Shown here one piece after another: positions 55,898-64,000 of a stretch of 64,000 nt of DNA (position 1 is the stretch's first letter; the number at the start of each line of letters is the position of its first letter). The notes under the pieces are model-generated. The model worked only from the letters and a program-made list of their open reading frames with translations, searched no databases and was not told the origin of the DNA. A program made the position numbers and the translations under genes. The stretch is from Candidatus Saccharicenans sp. Lineage in GTDB: Bacteria > Acidobacteriota > Aminicenantia > Aminicenantales > Saccharicenantaceae. Location: positions 908,276 to 972,275 of the forward strand of contig JASEIU010000001.1 in assembly GCA_030017715.1 (NCBI GenBank), written 5' to 3'.

Positions 55898-56218
55898 ATG
55901 ACCGAAATCGAATTCAAAGGGACCAGGCTCAAGCTAAATGAAGAGGGCTTTCTGGCCACCCCCGAAATCTGGGATGAAGAAATCGCCCGTTTTCTGGCCA
56001 GACAGGCCGAAGGCATCGAGCAGATGACCGAAGAACACTGGAAGGTAGTCAATTATATAAGGAATTATTTTCTGCAGAAAGGCCAGGCCCCGATGATCCG
56101 CAAAATGGTGGCTGAAACCGGGATCTCGCTCAAGCATATCTATGAACTGTTTCCTTCCGGCCCGGCCAAAGGAGCCTGCAAGGTGGCCGGGCTGCCCAAG
56201 CCCGACGGTTGTGTCTGA
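55898..56218 (+). CDS. dsrC: DsrC-type sulfur carrier with both conserved cysteines
   Basis: A 106-residue protein of the TusE/DsrC family. The C-terminal arm GACKVAGLPKPDGCV carries Cys94 and the penultimate Cys105, ten residues apart. TusE-type proteins, which serve tRNA thiolation, have only the last one, whereas true DsrC proteins have both and carry sulfur as a trisulfide for dissimilatory sulfite reductase. By this criterion it is DsrC. No dsrAB or other dsr genes lie in the window. A gene for a cysteine desulfurase lies convergently 108 bases away and could supply sulfane sulfur. Confidence 0.88.
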   Translation: MTEIEFKGTRLKLNEEGFLATPEIWDEEIARFLARQAEGIEQMTEEHWKVVNYIRNYFLQKGQAPMIRKMVAETGISLKHIYELFPSGPAKGACKVAGLPKPDGCV

Positions 56219-56219
56219 T

Positions 56220-56244
56220 TCGGGCCGAAAGGCCCAGGGCCCGA
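56220..56244. terminator. GC-rich hairpin between convergent genes
   Basis: GGGCC (56222-56226), loop GAAA and GGCCC (56231-56235) form a tetraloop hairpin. TCGGGCC (56220-56226) can also pair with GGCCCGA (56238-56244). There is no T-run, so termination is only suggested by position right after the dsrC stop codon. Confidence 0.35.
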
Positions 56245-56326
56245 GCCAGGCGGCCTGAAGAAGAGCCGTCCAAATTAAGGGCGGGGCTTCAATTCATATC
56301 TTTCCGGACTTCACACCGCCCTGGTT

Positions 56327-57493
56327 TCAAAGTTTCCTGTTTCTGCTGAATTCGGCAATCTCTCGCACGGCTTTTATGGCTGCTTTGATATGGTCTTCGG
56401 TGTTAAAAGGTCCGATGCCAAAACGAACGGCCCCTTTTATTTTATCGGTTCCCAGTTGCTCGTGGACCAGAGGGGCGCAGTGCAGGCCGGTGCGGCAGGC
56501 AATGTTATAATCGGCGTCCAGCATGATGCCCACATCCTGGGCTTCCAGGCCGTCGACGTTGAAGGCGATAACGCTGATATGGTCGGTCAGGTCATCCTGG
56601 CAGTAAAGTCGCACTCCCTCAATTTCTTTCAGTCCAGCCACCAGCATTTCGGTTAATTTCATTTCATGGTGGTGGATATGGTCCAGTCCCTGTTCCAGTA
56701 TCCATTTGACTCCGGCCTGCAGCCCGGCGATGCCCAGAACGTTGGGGGTGCCGTACTCCAGCCGATAAGGATATTCTTCCAGGTGAGTTCTCTGGGCGGA
56801 ACGGACACCGGTTCCGCCGGCCCTGGTGATCTTGATATTCAGCCCTTCGGCCAGGCAGAGACCGCCGATGCCGGTTGGACCGAGAAGCGACTTGTGCCCG
56901 GTAAAACAGACCACGTCCAGATTCATTTCTTTCATGTTTATGGGCACTTTTCCGGCCGATTGCGAGGCGTCGATAGCGAAAAGAACTCCGTGTTCCCTGC
57001 AGATGCGGCCGATCTCTTTTATCGGCTGGACGGTGCCGATGACATTGGAGGCATGGTTGATGACGACCAGCCTGGTGTTGTTTTTGATTTTTTTCTTTAT
57101 ATCATCAGGGTCGACAAAACCGCGGCTGTCGAAAGGAACGTAATCAACCTCCACTCCCTGGAGCGACAGATGATAGAGCGGCCTCAGAACCGAGTTGTGT
57201 TCGATGGTGGTGGTGATGGCGTGCTGACCCGGCTCCAGCAGGCCGAAAATGGTCAGGTTCAGAGCGTCGGTCGAGTTGTAGGTGAAGCAGAGACGGTCGG
57301 GGTCATAACCGTTAAAAAATTCGGTCAGCAATTTCCTGGTGTTCTCCACCATGTCGCCGGCTTCCAGGCACAGGTCGTAGCCGGAGCGGCCCGGGTTGAC
57401 GCCGTAATTCCGGTAAAAATAATCCATGAACCGGTAAACTTCTTCCGGCTTGGGGTATGAGGTGGCTCCGTTATCCAGAAAGATGATGTTCAT
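56327..57493 (-). CDS. cysteine desulfurase family aminotransferase
   Basis: A 388-residue class V PLP enzyme. The N-terminal FLDNGATSYPKP is the signature of the IscS/SufS-like group that removes sulfur from cysteine. PLP-binding Lys201 lies in TGHKSLLGP, with the IDASQSAG segment upstream. The active-site Cys339 lies in RTGLHCAP, on a short loop as in SufS-type enzymes. It yields alanine and a protein persulfide. No SufU/SufE or Suf cluster gene is adjacent; the closest sulfur partner is DsrC, convergent with it. Confidence 0.9.
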   Translation of the reverse strand: MNIIFLDNGATSYPKPEEVYRFMDYFYRNYGVNPGRSGYDLCLEAGDMVENTRKLLTEFFNGYDPDRLCFTYNSTDALNLTIFGLLEPGQHAITTTIEHNSVLRPLYHLSLQGVEVDYVPFDSRGFVDPDDIKKKIKNNTRLVVINHASNVIGTVQPIKEIGRICREHGVLFAIDASQSAGKVPINMKEMNLDVVCFTGHKSLLGPTGIGGLCLAEGLNIKITRAGGTGVRSAQRTHLEEYPYRLEYGTPNVLGIAGLQAGVKWILEQGLDHIHHHEMKLTEMLVAGLKEIEGVRLYCQDDLTDHISVIAFNVDGLEAQDVGIMLDADYNIACRTGLHCAPLVHEQLGTDKIKGAVRFGIGPFNTEDHIKAAIKAVREIAEFSRNRKL

Positions 57494-57706
57494 CGATTTT
57501 GCCTCCAGGACTTTTTAATTTATGGTTGACGGGAAGGAATTGTCTTCGGCCGGAAAGCCGACAGTGCGGATTACAGTTACTGTCCATTGTCTAAAATCAG
57601 ATTTTTAATATTATTCAAAATGCCGCTCCAAATCAACCTGAAAAAAAATCGGTTGACTTTTAATTCGCGGGGGAAAAAAATAGGAAACGGTTACGGAGTG
57701 GATGGC

Positions 57707-59326
57707 ATGAGCAAGCCGAAAATAATTATTTTCTTTTGTCTGGCGATTCTGATTGTGGGCACGGCCTCCGTCGTCAGTTGTCTGAAGACCGAACAGAAAT
57801 TCGACCTGGTGATAAAGAACGGCCTGGTTTTTGACGGCAGCGGCAATCCCTGGTTTCGGGCCGATATCGGGATCAGCGACCGGAAAATAGCCTCCATCAA
57901 GGAAAGGATTGACCCCGGTAAAGCGGCCAGGGTAATAGATGCGTCCGGGCTGGCGGTGGCCCCGGGCTTTATAGATATTCACACCCATGCCGACCGCGAC
58001 CTGCTGGAAATTTCCGGCTGCGAAAATTACGTTTCTCAGGGCGTAACCACCCTGGTCGGCGGAAACTGCGGAGGACATGATTTTCCTCTGGCCGAGCTGT
58101 TCTCAGGCCTGGAAAAAAAGGGCCTGGCCTGTAATTTTGCCTCGCTGGCCGGTCATAACACCATCCGCCGCCTGGTCATGGGCATGAAGATGGAGTCGCC
58201 GACGGCTGAAGAACTGGCCCGGATGAAGGACTTGCTGAGGCAGGAGATGAAGGCCGGGGCTGTCGGCCTGTCGACCGGGCTGGCCTACCTTCCTGGAACC
58301 TATGCCGGGACGGAAGAGCTGGTGGAACTGGGCTCGGTCCTGTCTGAGTCTGGCGGTTTTTACGCTTCCCACATAAGAAACCAGGGCCAGAGGATTACCG
58401 AGGCCATTGAAGAAGCCATTACGGTGGGTGAAAAGAACGGAATCCCGGTGCAGATATCGCACATCAAGCTGGCCGATGAAAATGTCTGGAACCAGCCGGA
58501 GAGAATAACAGCCCCGGTCGAGGCGGCCAGAGCTCGGGGGGTGGAAGTAACCCTTGACCAGTATCCCTACACCGCCACCAGTTCCGGCTTTACCAGCAGT
58601 CTGCCGCAGGATGTTTTTGAGGGCGGACGGGAAAAATTCCTGGAGAGGCTGCAGAACCAGGAAATTTATGCCCGGGTTAAGCAGGCGGTTATCAAAAACC
58701 GCCTGACCTCCAATCGAGGTATAGATAAGCTGGAAACTATTTACATTGCCGGCAGCCGCAAGTTCCCGGAATACGAGGGCAGGAATCTGAAACAGATACT
58801 TGAGCTGAAAGGTCTGCCGGCCACGGTGGAAAACGGGGCAGATTTGATTATAGACATGGTAAAGGAGGGAGATGTTTCGGCCGTCTTTTTCCAGATGGAC
58901 GAAAAGGACGTGGAAACTCTGATGAGGTTGCCGTATGTTATGGTCGGCTCTGACGGCAGTCTGCAGGTTCCCGGTCAGGGGAGTCCGCATCCCAGAAGTT
59001 ACGGCACTTTTACCCGGGTTCTCGGCCAATATTCCAGGGAAAGGAAAATAATCAGCCTGGAGGAAGCTATCCGCAAGATGACCTCGCTCCCGGCTCAAAC
59101 CATGAGGCTTAAAGACCGGGGAATGATCAGGGAGGGTTATTACGCCGACCTGACCGTATTTGATCCGTTGCAGGTCAAAGACCTGGCTACTTTTGCTCAA
59201 CCCCACCAGCACAGTCAGGGCATTGTCCATGTTCTGGTTAACGGCCAGACGGTGCTGGAGAACGGGAGTTTCACCGGACAGCGGCCGGGAATGATCATTC
59301 GCGGCTCCGGGTACAAAAAAATTTGA
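57707..59326 (+). CDS. N-acyl-D-amino-acid deacylase lipoprotein
   Basis: A 539-residue amidohydrolase. A signal peptide ending in ASVVSC is followed by DLVIKNGLVFDGSGNPWF, the D-aminoacylase signature. The metal site is IDIHTHADRD with His92 and His94. GLSTGLAYLPG, HIRNQGQ and the C-terminal RGMIREGYYADLTVFD also match. It hydrolyses N-acyl-D-amino acids to D-amino acid and carboxylate, probably in the envelope. The ATG at 57707 follows GGAGTGGATGGC and gives a clean signal peptide; the frame extends 40 codons upstream. Confidence 0.9.
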   Translation: MSKPKIIIFFCLAILIVGTASVVSCLKTEQKFDLVIKNGLVFDGSGNPWFRADIGISDRKIASIKERIDPGKAARVIDASGLAVAPGFIDIHTHADRDLLEISGCENYVSQGVTTLVGGNCGGHDFPLAELFSGLEKKGLACNFASLAGHNTIRRLVMGMKMESPTAEELARMKDLLRQEMKAGAVGLSTGLAYLPGTYAGTEELVELGSVLSESGGFYASHIRNQGQRITEAIEEAITVGEKNGIPVQISHIKLADENVWNQPERITAPVEAARARGVEVTLDQYPYTATSSGFTSSLPQDVFEGGREKFLERLQNQEIYARVKQAVIKNRLTSNRGIDKLETIYIAGSRKFPEYEGRNLKQILELKGLPATVENGADLIIDMVKEGDVSAVFFQMDEKDVETLMRLPYVMVGSDGSLQVPGQGSPHPRSYGTFTRVLGQYSRERKIISLEEAIRKMTSLPAQTMRLKDRGMIREGYYADLTVFDPLQVKDLATFAQPHQHSQGIVHVLVNGQTVLENGSFTGQRPGMIIRGSGYKKI

Positions 59327-59385
59327 AAAATTTTTAGCTGGAGTATTGATTTTTGAACCGGCGGTGCTAATATTTAGGGCTAAAC

Positions 59386-59889
59386 ATGAGATACTTTCTT
59401 TCGCTCGGCAGCAATCTCGGCCAGAGGGCGCGGAACCTGGTTCAGGCTCGCAGTCTGCTTCAGAAAGCCGGGGTCAGGATCATCCGGCAATCATCCGTCT
59501 ATGAAACCGAGCCGGTAGATTACCTGGACCAGCCCTGGTTTTACAACCAGGTGCTGGAGGTGGAAGCCGCCCGCAGCCCGATGGCTCTGCTCGACCTGAT
59601 TAAAGGCATAGAATTGAAGATGAAGCGCCGGCCGTCGGTGGACAAAGGACCGCGGGTGATCGACATCGATATTCTCCTGGCCGATAAGACCGTGGTCCAG
59701 ACCAGCAAGCTGGTGGTGCCCCATCCCAGGATGAGTTTCAGAAATTTCGTCATGGTGCCGCTGGCGGAAATCGCTCCGGATTTCGTTCACCCTCTGCTCC
59801 ACCTTCCGATTTCGGTGCTGTCCGGAATGACGGGTGATTCGTCGCTGGTCCGCAAGGTGGAGGAAAGCCACCATCTCCAGGCAGTCTAA
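59386..59889 (+). CDS. folK: hydroxymethyldihydropteridine pyrophosphokinase
   Basis: A 167-residue enzyme of folate synthesis. It transfers pyrophosphate from ATP to 6-hydroxymethyl-7,8-dihydropterin. SLGSNLGQRARNL, SSVYETEPV and GPRVIDIDILL are the HPPK motifs, with HPRMSFRNFVMVPLAEI near the end. Upstream, TTGATT (59346-59351) and TAATAT (59368-59373) spaced by 16 bases form a possible promoter with a very short leader. No other folate gene is adjacent. Confidence 0.95.
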   Translation: MRYFLSLGSNLGQRARNLVQARSLLQKAGVRIIRQSSVYETEPVDYLDQPWFYNQVLEVEAARSPMALLDLIKGIELKMKRRPSVDKGPRVIDIDILLADKTVVQTSKLVVPHPRMSFRNFVMVPLAEIAPDFVHPLLHLPISVLSGMTGDSSLVRKVEESHHLQAV

Positions 59890-60105
59890 AGGCTCTCTGT
59901 TCTCCACCCGCTGCTTTATTATTCAAGACTCAAATTATGATTACTCCCGAAACAGGCGATTAATTACCTTCGCCCGGTGCTGCTCCGCATCGGGACAGGT
60001 TTGATAAACCCGGCCAGGGACAAAACCCGGTGCAGGACTCACGGGCCTGGCTGCCGGCCGGCAAGGCCTGGCCGAAATAGCAAAACTTTTAGTCTTCCCG
60101 AAAAA

Positions 60106-62712
60106 TTACTTAATCGTTCCGTAATAGATTGAATTGAACAGCAGCTTGAAAGTGCCGCGAGACTGGGCTCTGAACTGAACCGGGAAACCCAGCAGAATTA
60201 AACGCCCTTTTTCCTGAGGCACCTCGACTGCGGCCGCTTTTTGCTGGATGAGTTTTTCTCCGTAAATCCAGCCGCTGAGCAGCAGGTTGTCGGCGGCGTA
60301 CTTAGCCACGATTCGGGGAGAATTTTTCTGGTCGAATGAGGGAAAGACATCGAAGGCGCAACTTTCGGCAAAAACCACCGGCTGCTGACCGTCCATTCCA
60401 TAGGCCACAGGATGAGAGCGGTCGAACTCGGCCAGGAGAATCGAACCGGAGCAGTTGAATTCATCCCGTTTGGCTTTTTCCAGGATGTTCCTGACGGCCG
60501 GCTTGAATTCGCCGGTGGCCAGGTTGCAGGAAGTATTTAGAAAAACCAGGGTGCCGCCCTGTCTGACAAATTCCTTCAGGTTGTTTACCCCCCGGGCCGT
60601 CAGACCGCCGACATAATCCGGCGGCAGGTCACCCTTGCGGTAACCGTTGAGCAGGAGTTCAGGAGAATAATGGTCGGGGATGACAATGGTGTCAAGCTGG
60701 GCGGCCAGATTTCCGGCCCTGATATCGGCATCATGAAGGCTCTTATAGGAAAATTCATGCTCGTCCAGGACAAACCTGGTCCAGCCTTCGTCTTCAACGG
60801 CCACCCAGGACTGGTAAACTCCCAGGCGGGGAAGGCGCACCTCAACCGCCTCAACCGTCGGGCGAGAGCCGCAGGCCCGAATTTTCAGGCCCAGTTCCCG
60901 GGCCAGCCTGTCCATAAAATCGCGGCTGATGGCGCTGGCGATGATTGTTCCTTCTGGATAATTCTGTCCGTCCTGGGTAAAGCTTTTTCGGGCCCAGGCA
61001 ATTTTTCCTTTCTGCTTCAGGATGCGGTTCATGGCTGTAAAAGCAGCATTCTGCCCGTGGTCGATCAGGAAAGCGACCGCTCCCGACCCTTCTATCTTCC
61101 CCGGCTGAAGGGCAACTTCAGCCAGGCGGTTTAATTTGACCTCCAGCGGGCTGCCGGCGGCCTGGACCTTGAGGTTGAACTGGTAGGAAAGAGTCCAGCC
61201 CATCATATCGTAAGCCTCAAGCGGCGAGCCCTCGATTTTTCTGGACTGCACCAGCCCCTGCCACAGGTCCGGGTATTTTCTCAGGTCGGGATAGCGCTGT
61301 TCCTCCAGCATGTTCTTGGCAAACAGAGCGAATGGCTGGCTCATGGGAATAATTAGGGTGCCCTTCGGATAGGCAATCCCGTCGCAGGAAAAATCTTCCC
61401 GGGCTTCGTAAACCTCAATTCCCAGCAGGATCATCCTGTTCATCAGCAGGCTCAGGTTGCCGGGGTCGCTCTGGGCCCTGGGAATTATCCAGGCGTAGGG
61501 AGGCTCTTTTTGAAACCTGGCCATGACTTCGCTGGCCATTTTGTATTTATTAAACAGCAGTTCCTGCCGGAACCTGGCGGCCACCTCCAGAACGGCTTTG
61601 GAAGCAGTCAAACAGTAATCGACTGCATCCCGCAACCGCCACCAGCCGCCCTTCCAGGGACTGGGGTAAAAGGCCGACATCGTCAGGTCCTGGTATTCGG
61701 ACGGAAAATCTCTGACCGTGTAAAACCTGGGTGTGGCGTAGCGGTACAGGGCGGTTTCGGTCAGGATGGAAATTATATTGTGGGAGTCAACCACCTGGGT
61801 GACGTAGCCGGGATACCAGGTGTCAAAGAATATCCTGGATATGGCTCCTTCCTTGCCCTCGGAATCAAAAGCCGCACCCATGGCTGAACCTATCAGATTC
61901 TGCCAGCGGACTATCAGCGGGTGGACGTTGGGATTGGTAGGCTCGGAGTTGGGGGGAATCCAGATCCGGGCCGGAAACGGAGCCGTCTGGTGATGGTTAT
62001 AAAGTATGACCGGATACCATTCCTGGTTGACCAGCCTGGTTATATGTTGAGTTTCCTTGAGATTGGCCAGGTAGGAATCACGGTTGTTATCGTGCCCGGC
62101 ATAGTAATGGTAAAGGTAGGGCAGGGGAGAAACTTCAAACGGCGTCCCGACGTTCTTATGGTACCATTCGGCCAGCAGGTTCATGCCGTCCGGGTTGGCA
62201 AACACCAGGAGACAGATGACCTCGTCCAAAATCTTCAGGGTTTTTTCATCCCGGGCCGAGACCAGGTCATAGGCTAACTGGACGAGGTGCTGAGCCGGGG
62301 CACATTCGGAAGCGTGCAGTCCGCCGTCGATATAAACCACAGCTCTACCCTGACGGGACAGGCCAGCTGCTTCTTCCGGGCTCAGCCCCCGGGCCAGAGA
62401 CAGTTTTTTTATGATGTCCCGATATTTTTCCAATTCCTGAAGATTGGCCGGAGAAGAAATTATTGCGTAATACATAGGCAGCCCGAGCGTGGTTTTGCCC
62501 ATTTCCCGGAGCTTGATACGGTCGGAAACCGCGGCCACTTTTTTCAGGTAATCGATGGCCTGGTCATAGGTGATCAGGTGATAATCAGCTCCGACTCTGA
62601 AGCCAAGGATTTCTTCCGGCGGCGGAATCACCTGGGCCGGCAGAGACCCGGACAGGGCCAGGATGAGGAGCGATAAGAAGGAGGCAATTGAAATTAGACG
62701 CTTTGTGGTCAT
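60106..62712 (-). CDS. M14 family zinc carboxypeptidase-like metalloprotease
   Basis: An 868-residue exported protein. A signal peptide (to about residue 26) precedes the M14 domain, whose first zinc motif is His133-xx-Glu136 in GGLHASECAP; a later NNHHQ-type segment lies near the third ligand. The C-terminal half is an uncharacterised domain pair (DUF-type, with NDxYSPELL-like strands) common to these long members. It removes C-terminal amino acids or trims peptides outside the cytoplasm. The start is 21 bases from the yraN stop codon, so cotranscription with yraN and cysS is likely. Confidence 0.88.
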   Translation of the reverse strand: MTTKRLISIASFLSLLILALSGSLPAQVIPPPEEILGFRVGADYHLITYDQAIDYLKKVAAVSDRIKLREMGKTTLGLPMYYAIISSPANLQELEKYRDIIKKLSLARGLSPEEAAGLSRQGRAVVYIDGGLHASECAPAQHLVQLAYDLVSARDEKTLKILDEVICLLVFANPDGMNLLAEWYHKNVGTPFEVSPLPYLYHYYAGHDNNRDSYLANLKETQHITRLVNQEWYPVILYNHHQTAPFPARIWIPPNSEPTNPNVHPLIVRWQNLIGSAMGAAFDSEGKEGAISRIFFDTWYPGYVTQVVDSHNIISILTETALYRYATPRFYTVRDFPSEYQDLTMSAFYPSPWKGGWWRLRDAVDYCLTASKAVLEVAARFRQELLFNKYKMASEVMARFQKEPPYAWIIPRAQSDPGNLSLLMNRMILLGIEVYEAREDFSCDGIAYPKGTLIIPMSQPFALFAKNMLEEQRYPDLRKYPDLWQGLVQSRKIEGSPLEAYDMMGWTLSYQFNLKVQAAGSPLEVKLNRLAEVALQPGKIEGSGAVAFLIDHGQNAAFTAMNRILKQKGKIAWARKSFTQDGQNYPEGTIIASAISRDFMDRLARELGLKIRACGSRPTVEAVEVRLPRLGVYQSWVAVEDEGWTRFVLDEHEFSYKSLHDADIRAGNLAAQLDTIVIPDHYSPELLLNGYRKGDLPPDYVGGLTARGVNNLKEFVRQGGTLVFLNTSCNLATGEFKPAVRNILEKAKRDEFNCSGSILLAEFDRSHPVAYGMDGQQPVVFAESCAFDVFPSFDQKNSPRIVAKYAADNLLLSGWIYGEKLIQQKAAAVEVPQEKGRLILLGFPVQFRAQSRGTFKLLFNSIYYGTIK

Positions 62713-62732
62713 TATCTATCTCCTGAATAAGT

Positions 62733-63104
62733 CTATTCAAAAGCGTTAATCAGATGCTCAATTTCCGGCGGCTGTCCGTCGAGAAAACGGAGGCTGATGA
62801 CGTCAAACCGGCAATCAATGTTATCCAGCCCGTTAAGATAAAGGTAGCCTTCGGCCGCTCTTCTCAGGTGGGCTTTCTTGCGTTCGGTGACCGCTTCTTC
62901 CGGGCAGCCAAAGTCATCTGAGCGTCTGGTTTTGACCTCGATGAAGACCAGATAATCGCCGTCGCGGGCGATAAGGTCGATTTCGGTGTGATGAAATTGA
63001 AAATGCCTGGCAATAATACGGAAGCCTTTTTTCTCCAGGTACTCGGCGGCTATTTGTTCGCCCCAGCGGCCGAAAGGGAGTGAACTTACTTTATCCTTTT
63101 CCAC
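62733..63104 (-). CDS. yraN: YraN family (UPF0102) nuclease-like protein
   Basis: A 123-residue protein with the endonuclease-like core IDLIARDGDYLVFIEVKTR, the D...ExK pattern of the restriction-endonuclease fold. Its activity is not established in this family. It overlaps the end of cysS by 19 bases and so is probably translated together with it. Confidence 0.9.
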   Translation of the reverse strand: MEKDKVSSLPFGRWGEQIAAEYLEKKGFRIIARHFQFHHTEIDLIARDGDYLVFIEVKTRRSDDFGCPEEAVTERKKAHLRRAAEGYLYLNGLDNIDCRFDVISLRFLDGQPPEIEHLINAFE

Positions 63105-64000
63105 CTGACGCCTTCTTTAGTGTCTTCCAGAATAATTCCCAGCTGACGCAGCTCTTCCCGGATGGCGTCGGCCAGGGCAAAATTTTTCTCTTTTCGGGCC
63201 TTCTGGCGCGCTTCAATCCTGGACAGAATTTCAGGCGGCAGCGGTTGCTCTTCTTTTTCCGGCAGGATGGCCAGCACCCGGTCGAGTTCCTGCACGGCCG
63301 CCAGTATTCTGGCGCCGTCAGCCTGTTTTATCAGATCCCGGGACAGCCGGGAATTGATCTCGCGAATAAATTCAAACAGGGCGGCCAGGGCGGCCGAAAT
63401 ATTGAGGTCATCGGCCAGGCTGTTCTTGAAATCTTCCAGCATTTTTTCGGTCAGTTCAGAGATTTCCGGTTGGTCGCCGGGGGGAAAGGTGCGGTGTTCC
63501 AGTTCGTAAACAAAATCCAGAATCCTCTGCCGGGAAGCCCGGGCCTGTTCCAGGCTGTCGAAAGTAAAATTGAGCATCTTGCGATAATGGGTGGAAAGCA
63601 GGAAGAACCTCAGGTCAACCGGGTCCAGCCCGCGGGCCAGCAGGTCCCGCAGGGTGTAGAAATTGCCCCTGGATTTGGACATCTTCTCGCCGTCCACCAC
63701 CAGATGATGGCAGTGAAGCCAGTAGTTGACGAACTTCTGGCCGTAAAAGGCTTCCGACTGGGCAATTTCGTTCTCATGATGGGGGAAGATATTGTCGATG
63801 CCGCCGCAGTGAATATCGAGGCTGGGGCCCAGGTAACGGCTGCTCATAGCCGAACACTCTATGTGCCAGCCCGGCCGGCCGGCTCCCAGCTCTGTTTCCC
63901 AGAACGGCTCGCCCTCCTTGGCTTTTTTCCACAGGGCGAAATCATGAACACTTTCTTTTTCGTATTCATCGCTGTCAACCCGGGCCCCGGCTTTGAGTTC
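63086..64000 (-). CDS. cysS: cysteinyl-tRNA synthetase, C-terminal 305 codons
   Basis: Open to the right edge; the first part is missing. The visible part begins with ELKAGARVDSDEYEKESVHDFAL, then has GWHIECSAMSSRYLG, the zinc-binding Cys and DIHCGGIDNIFPHHENE, and the KMSKS loop (KMSKSRGNF). The C-terminal helical tRNA-binding region follows. It charges tRNA-Cys in the cytoplasm. An ATG at 63847 is internal, not a start: the frame continues without a stop to the window end. It overlaps yraN. Confidence 0.95.
   Translation of the reverse strand, partial: ELKAGARVDSDEYEKESVHDFALWKKAKEGEPFWETELGAGRPGWHIECSAMSSRYLGPSLDIHCGGIDNIFPHHENEIAQSEAFYGQKFVNYWLHCHHLVVDGEKMSKSRGNFYTLRDLLARGLDPVDLRFFLLSTHYRKMLNFTFDSLEQARASRQRILDFVYELEHRTFPPGDQPEISELTEKMLEDFKNSLADDLNISAALAALFEFIREINSRLSRDLIKQADGARILAAVQELDRVLAILPEKEEQPLPPEILSRIEARQKARKEKNFALADAIREELRQLGIILEDTKEGVRWKRIK

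Noticed and set aside
58103-59230. 375-codon minus-strand frame
   Set aside because: It is antisense to the D-aminoacylase, whose catalytic motifs are all present; long antisense frames are common in this codon usage.
63086-63847. Start of cysS at the ATG at 63847
   Set aside because: The frame continues upstream to the window end with the conserved GWHIECSA motif, so this ATG is internal.

Overview
The window looks like chromosomal DNA from a Gram-negative, probably anaerobic, protein- and polymer-degrading bacterium of the Acidobacteriota, most likely the Candidatus Aminicenantes group. The grounds are a VWFA-related protein of the acidobacterial type, many exported peptidases (S9, M48, M28, M14, a tricorn-type S41 enzyme, a metzincin-type protein), outer-membrane beta-barrels, a TolC/RND pump, lipoprotein signals and moderately GC-rich codon use. 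The taxonomic call is inference. I saw no tRNA, rRNA, CRISPR array or complete mobile element.

Layout. 1-10103: a 5' part of a DUF5916/CBM9 protein, a VWFA-related protein, an S9 lipoprotein peptidase, an Asp/Glu racemase, a small membrane protein, a D-2-hydroxyacid dehydrogenase and an acyl-CoA ligase; three GGGGACA-type hairpins lie here. 10290-15934: a beta-barrel protein, a CrtQ/CrtO-like pair, then a tightly overlapping three-gene operon (cysteine hydrolase, FAD reductase, RlmN-like radical SAM enzyme) behind a good promoter and a compact leader with mutually exclusive pairings that include the start codon. This operon is the best candidate for an undescribed system. 16140-27094: a Tat-exported nitroreductase, an M48 protease, a membrane protein, an EEP-family hydrolase, an orphan DNA methyltransferase, a large SBBP/fibronectin surface protein and a GH20-like lipoprotein. 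27339-35498: a TolC-HlyD-RND operon followed by a metzincin-TPR protein. 35703-38403: a decayed locus with a multiply frameshifted gene and a beta-barrel protein lacking a signal peptide. 38638-46607: a TPR lipoprotein, a ZIP transporter, an SDR split at an A9 run, a tricorn-type protease and an M28 peptidase. 47459-64000: an Mrp-type ATPase, a MuiA/DUF4139 protein, a P2A-type calcium ATPase, an exported metallo-beta-lactamase-fold protein, a histidine kinase, a full two-cysteine DsrC convergent with a cysteine desulfurase, an N-acyl-D-amino-acid deacylase, FolK, an M14 peptidase, YraN and a truncated cysS.

Read together, the exported peptidases, D-amino-acid deacylase, racemase, D-hydroxyacid dehydrogenase and GH20-like enzyme suggest scavenging of protein and cell-wall debris. 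DsrC with the desulfurase points to sulfur-relay chemistry, and the pump and transporters to efflux and metal homeostasis.
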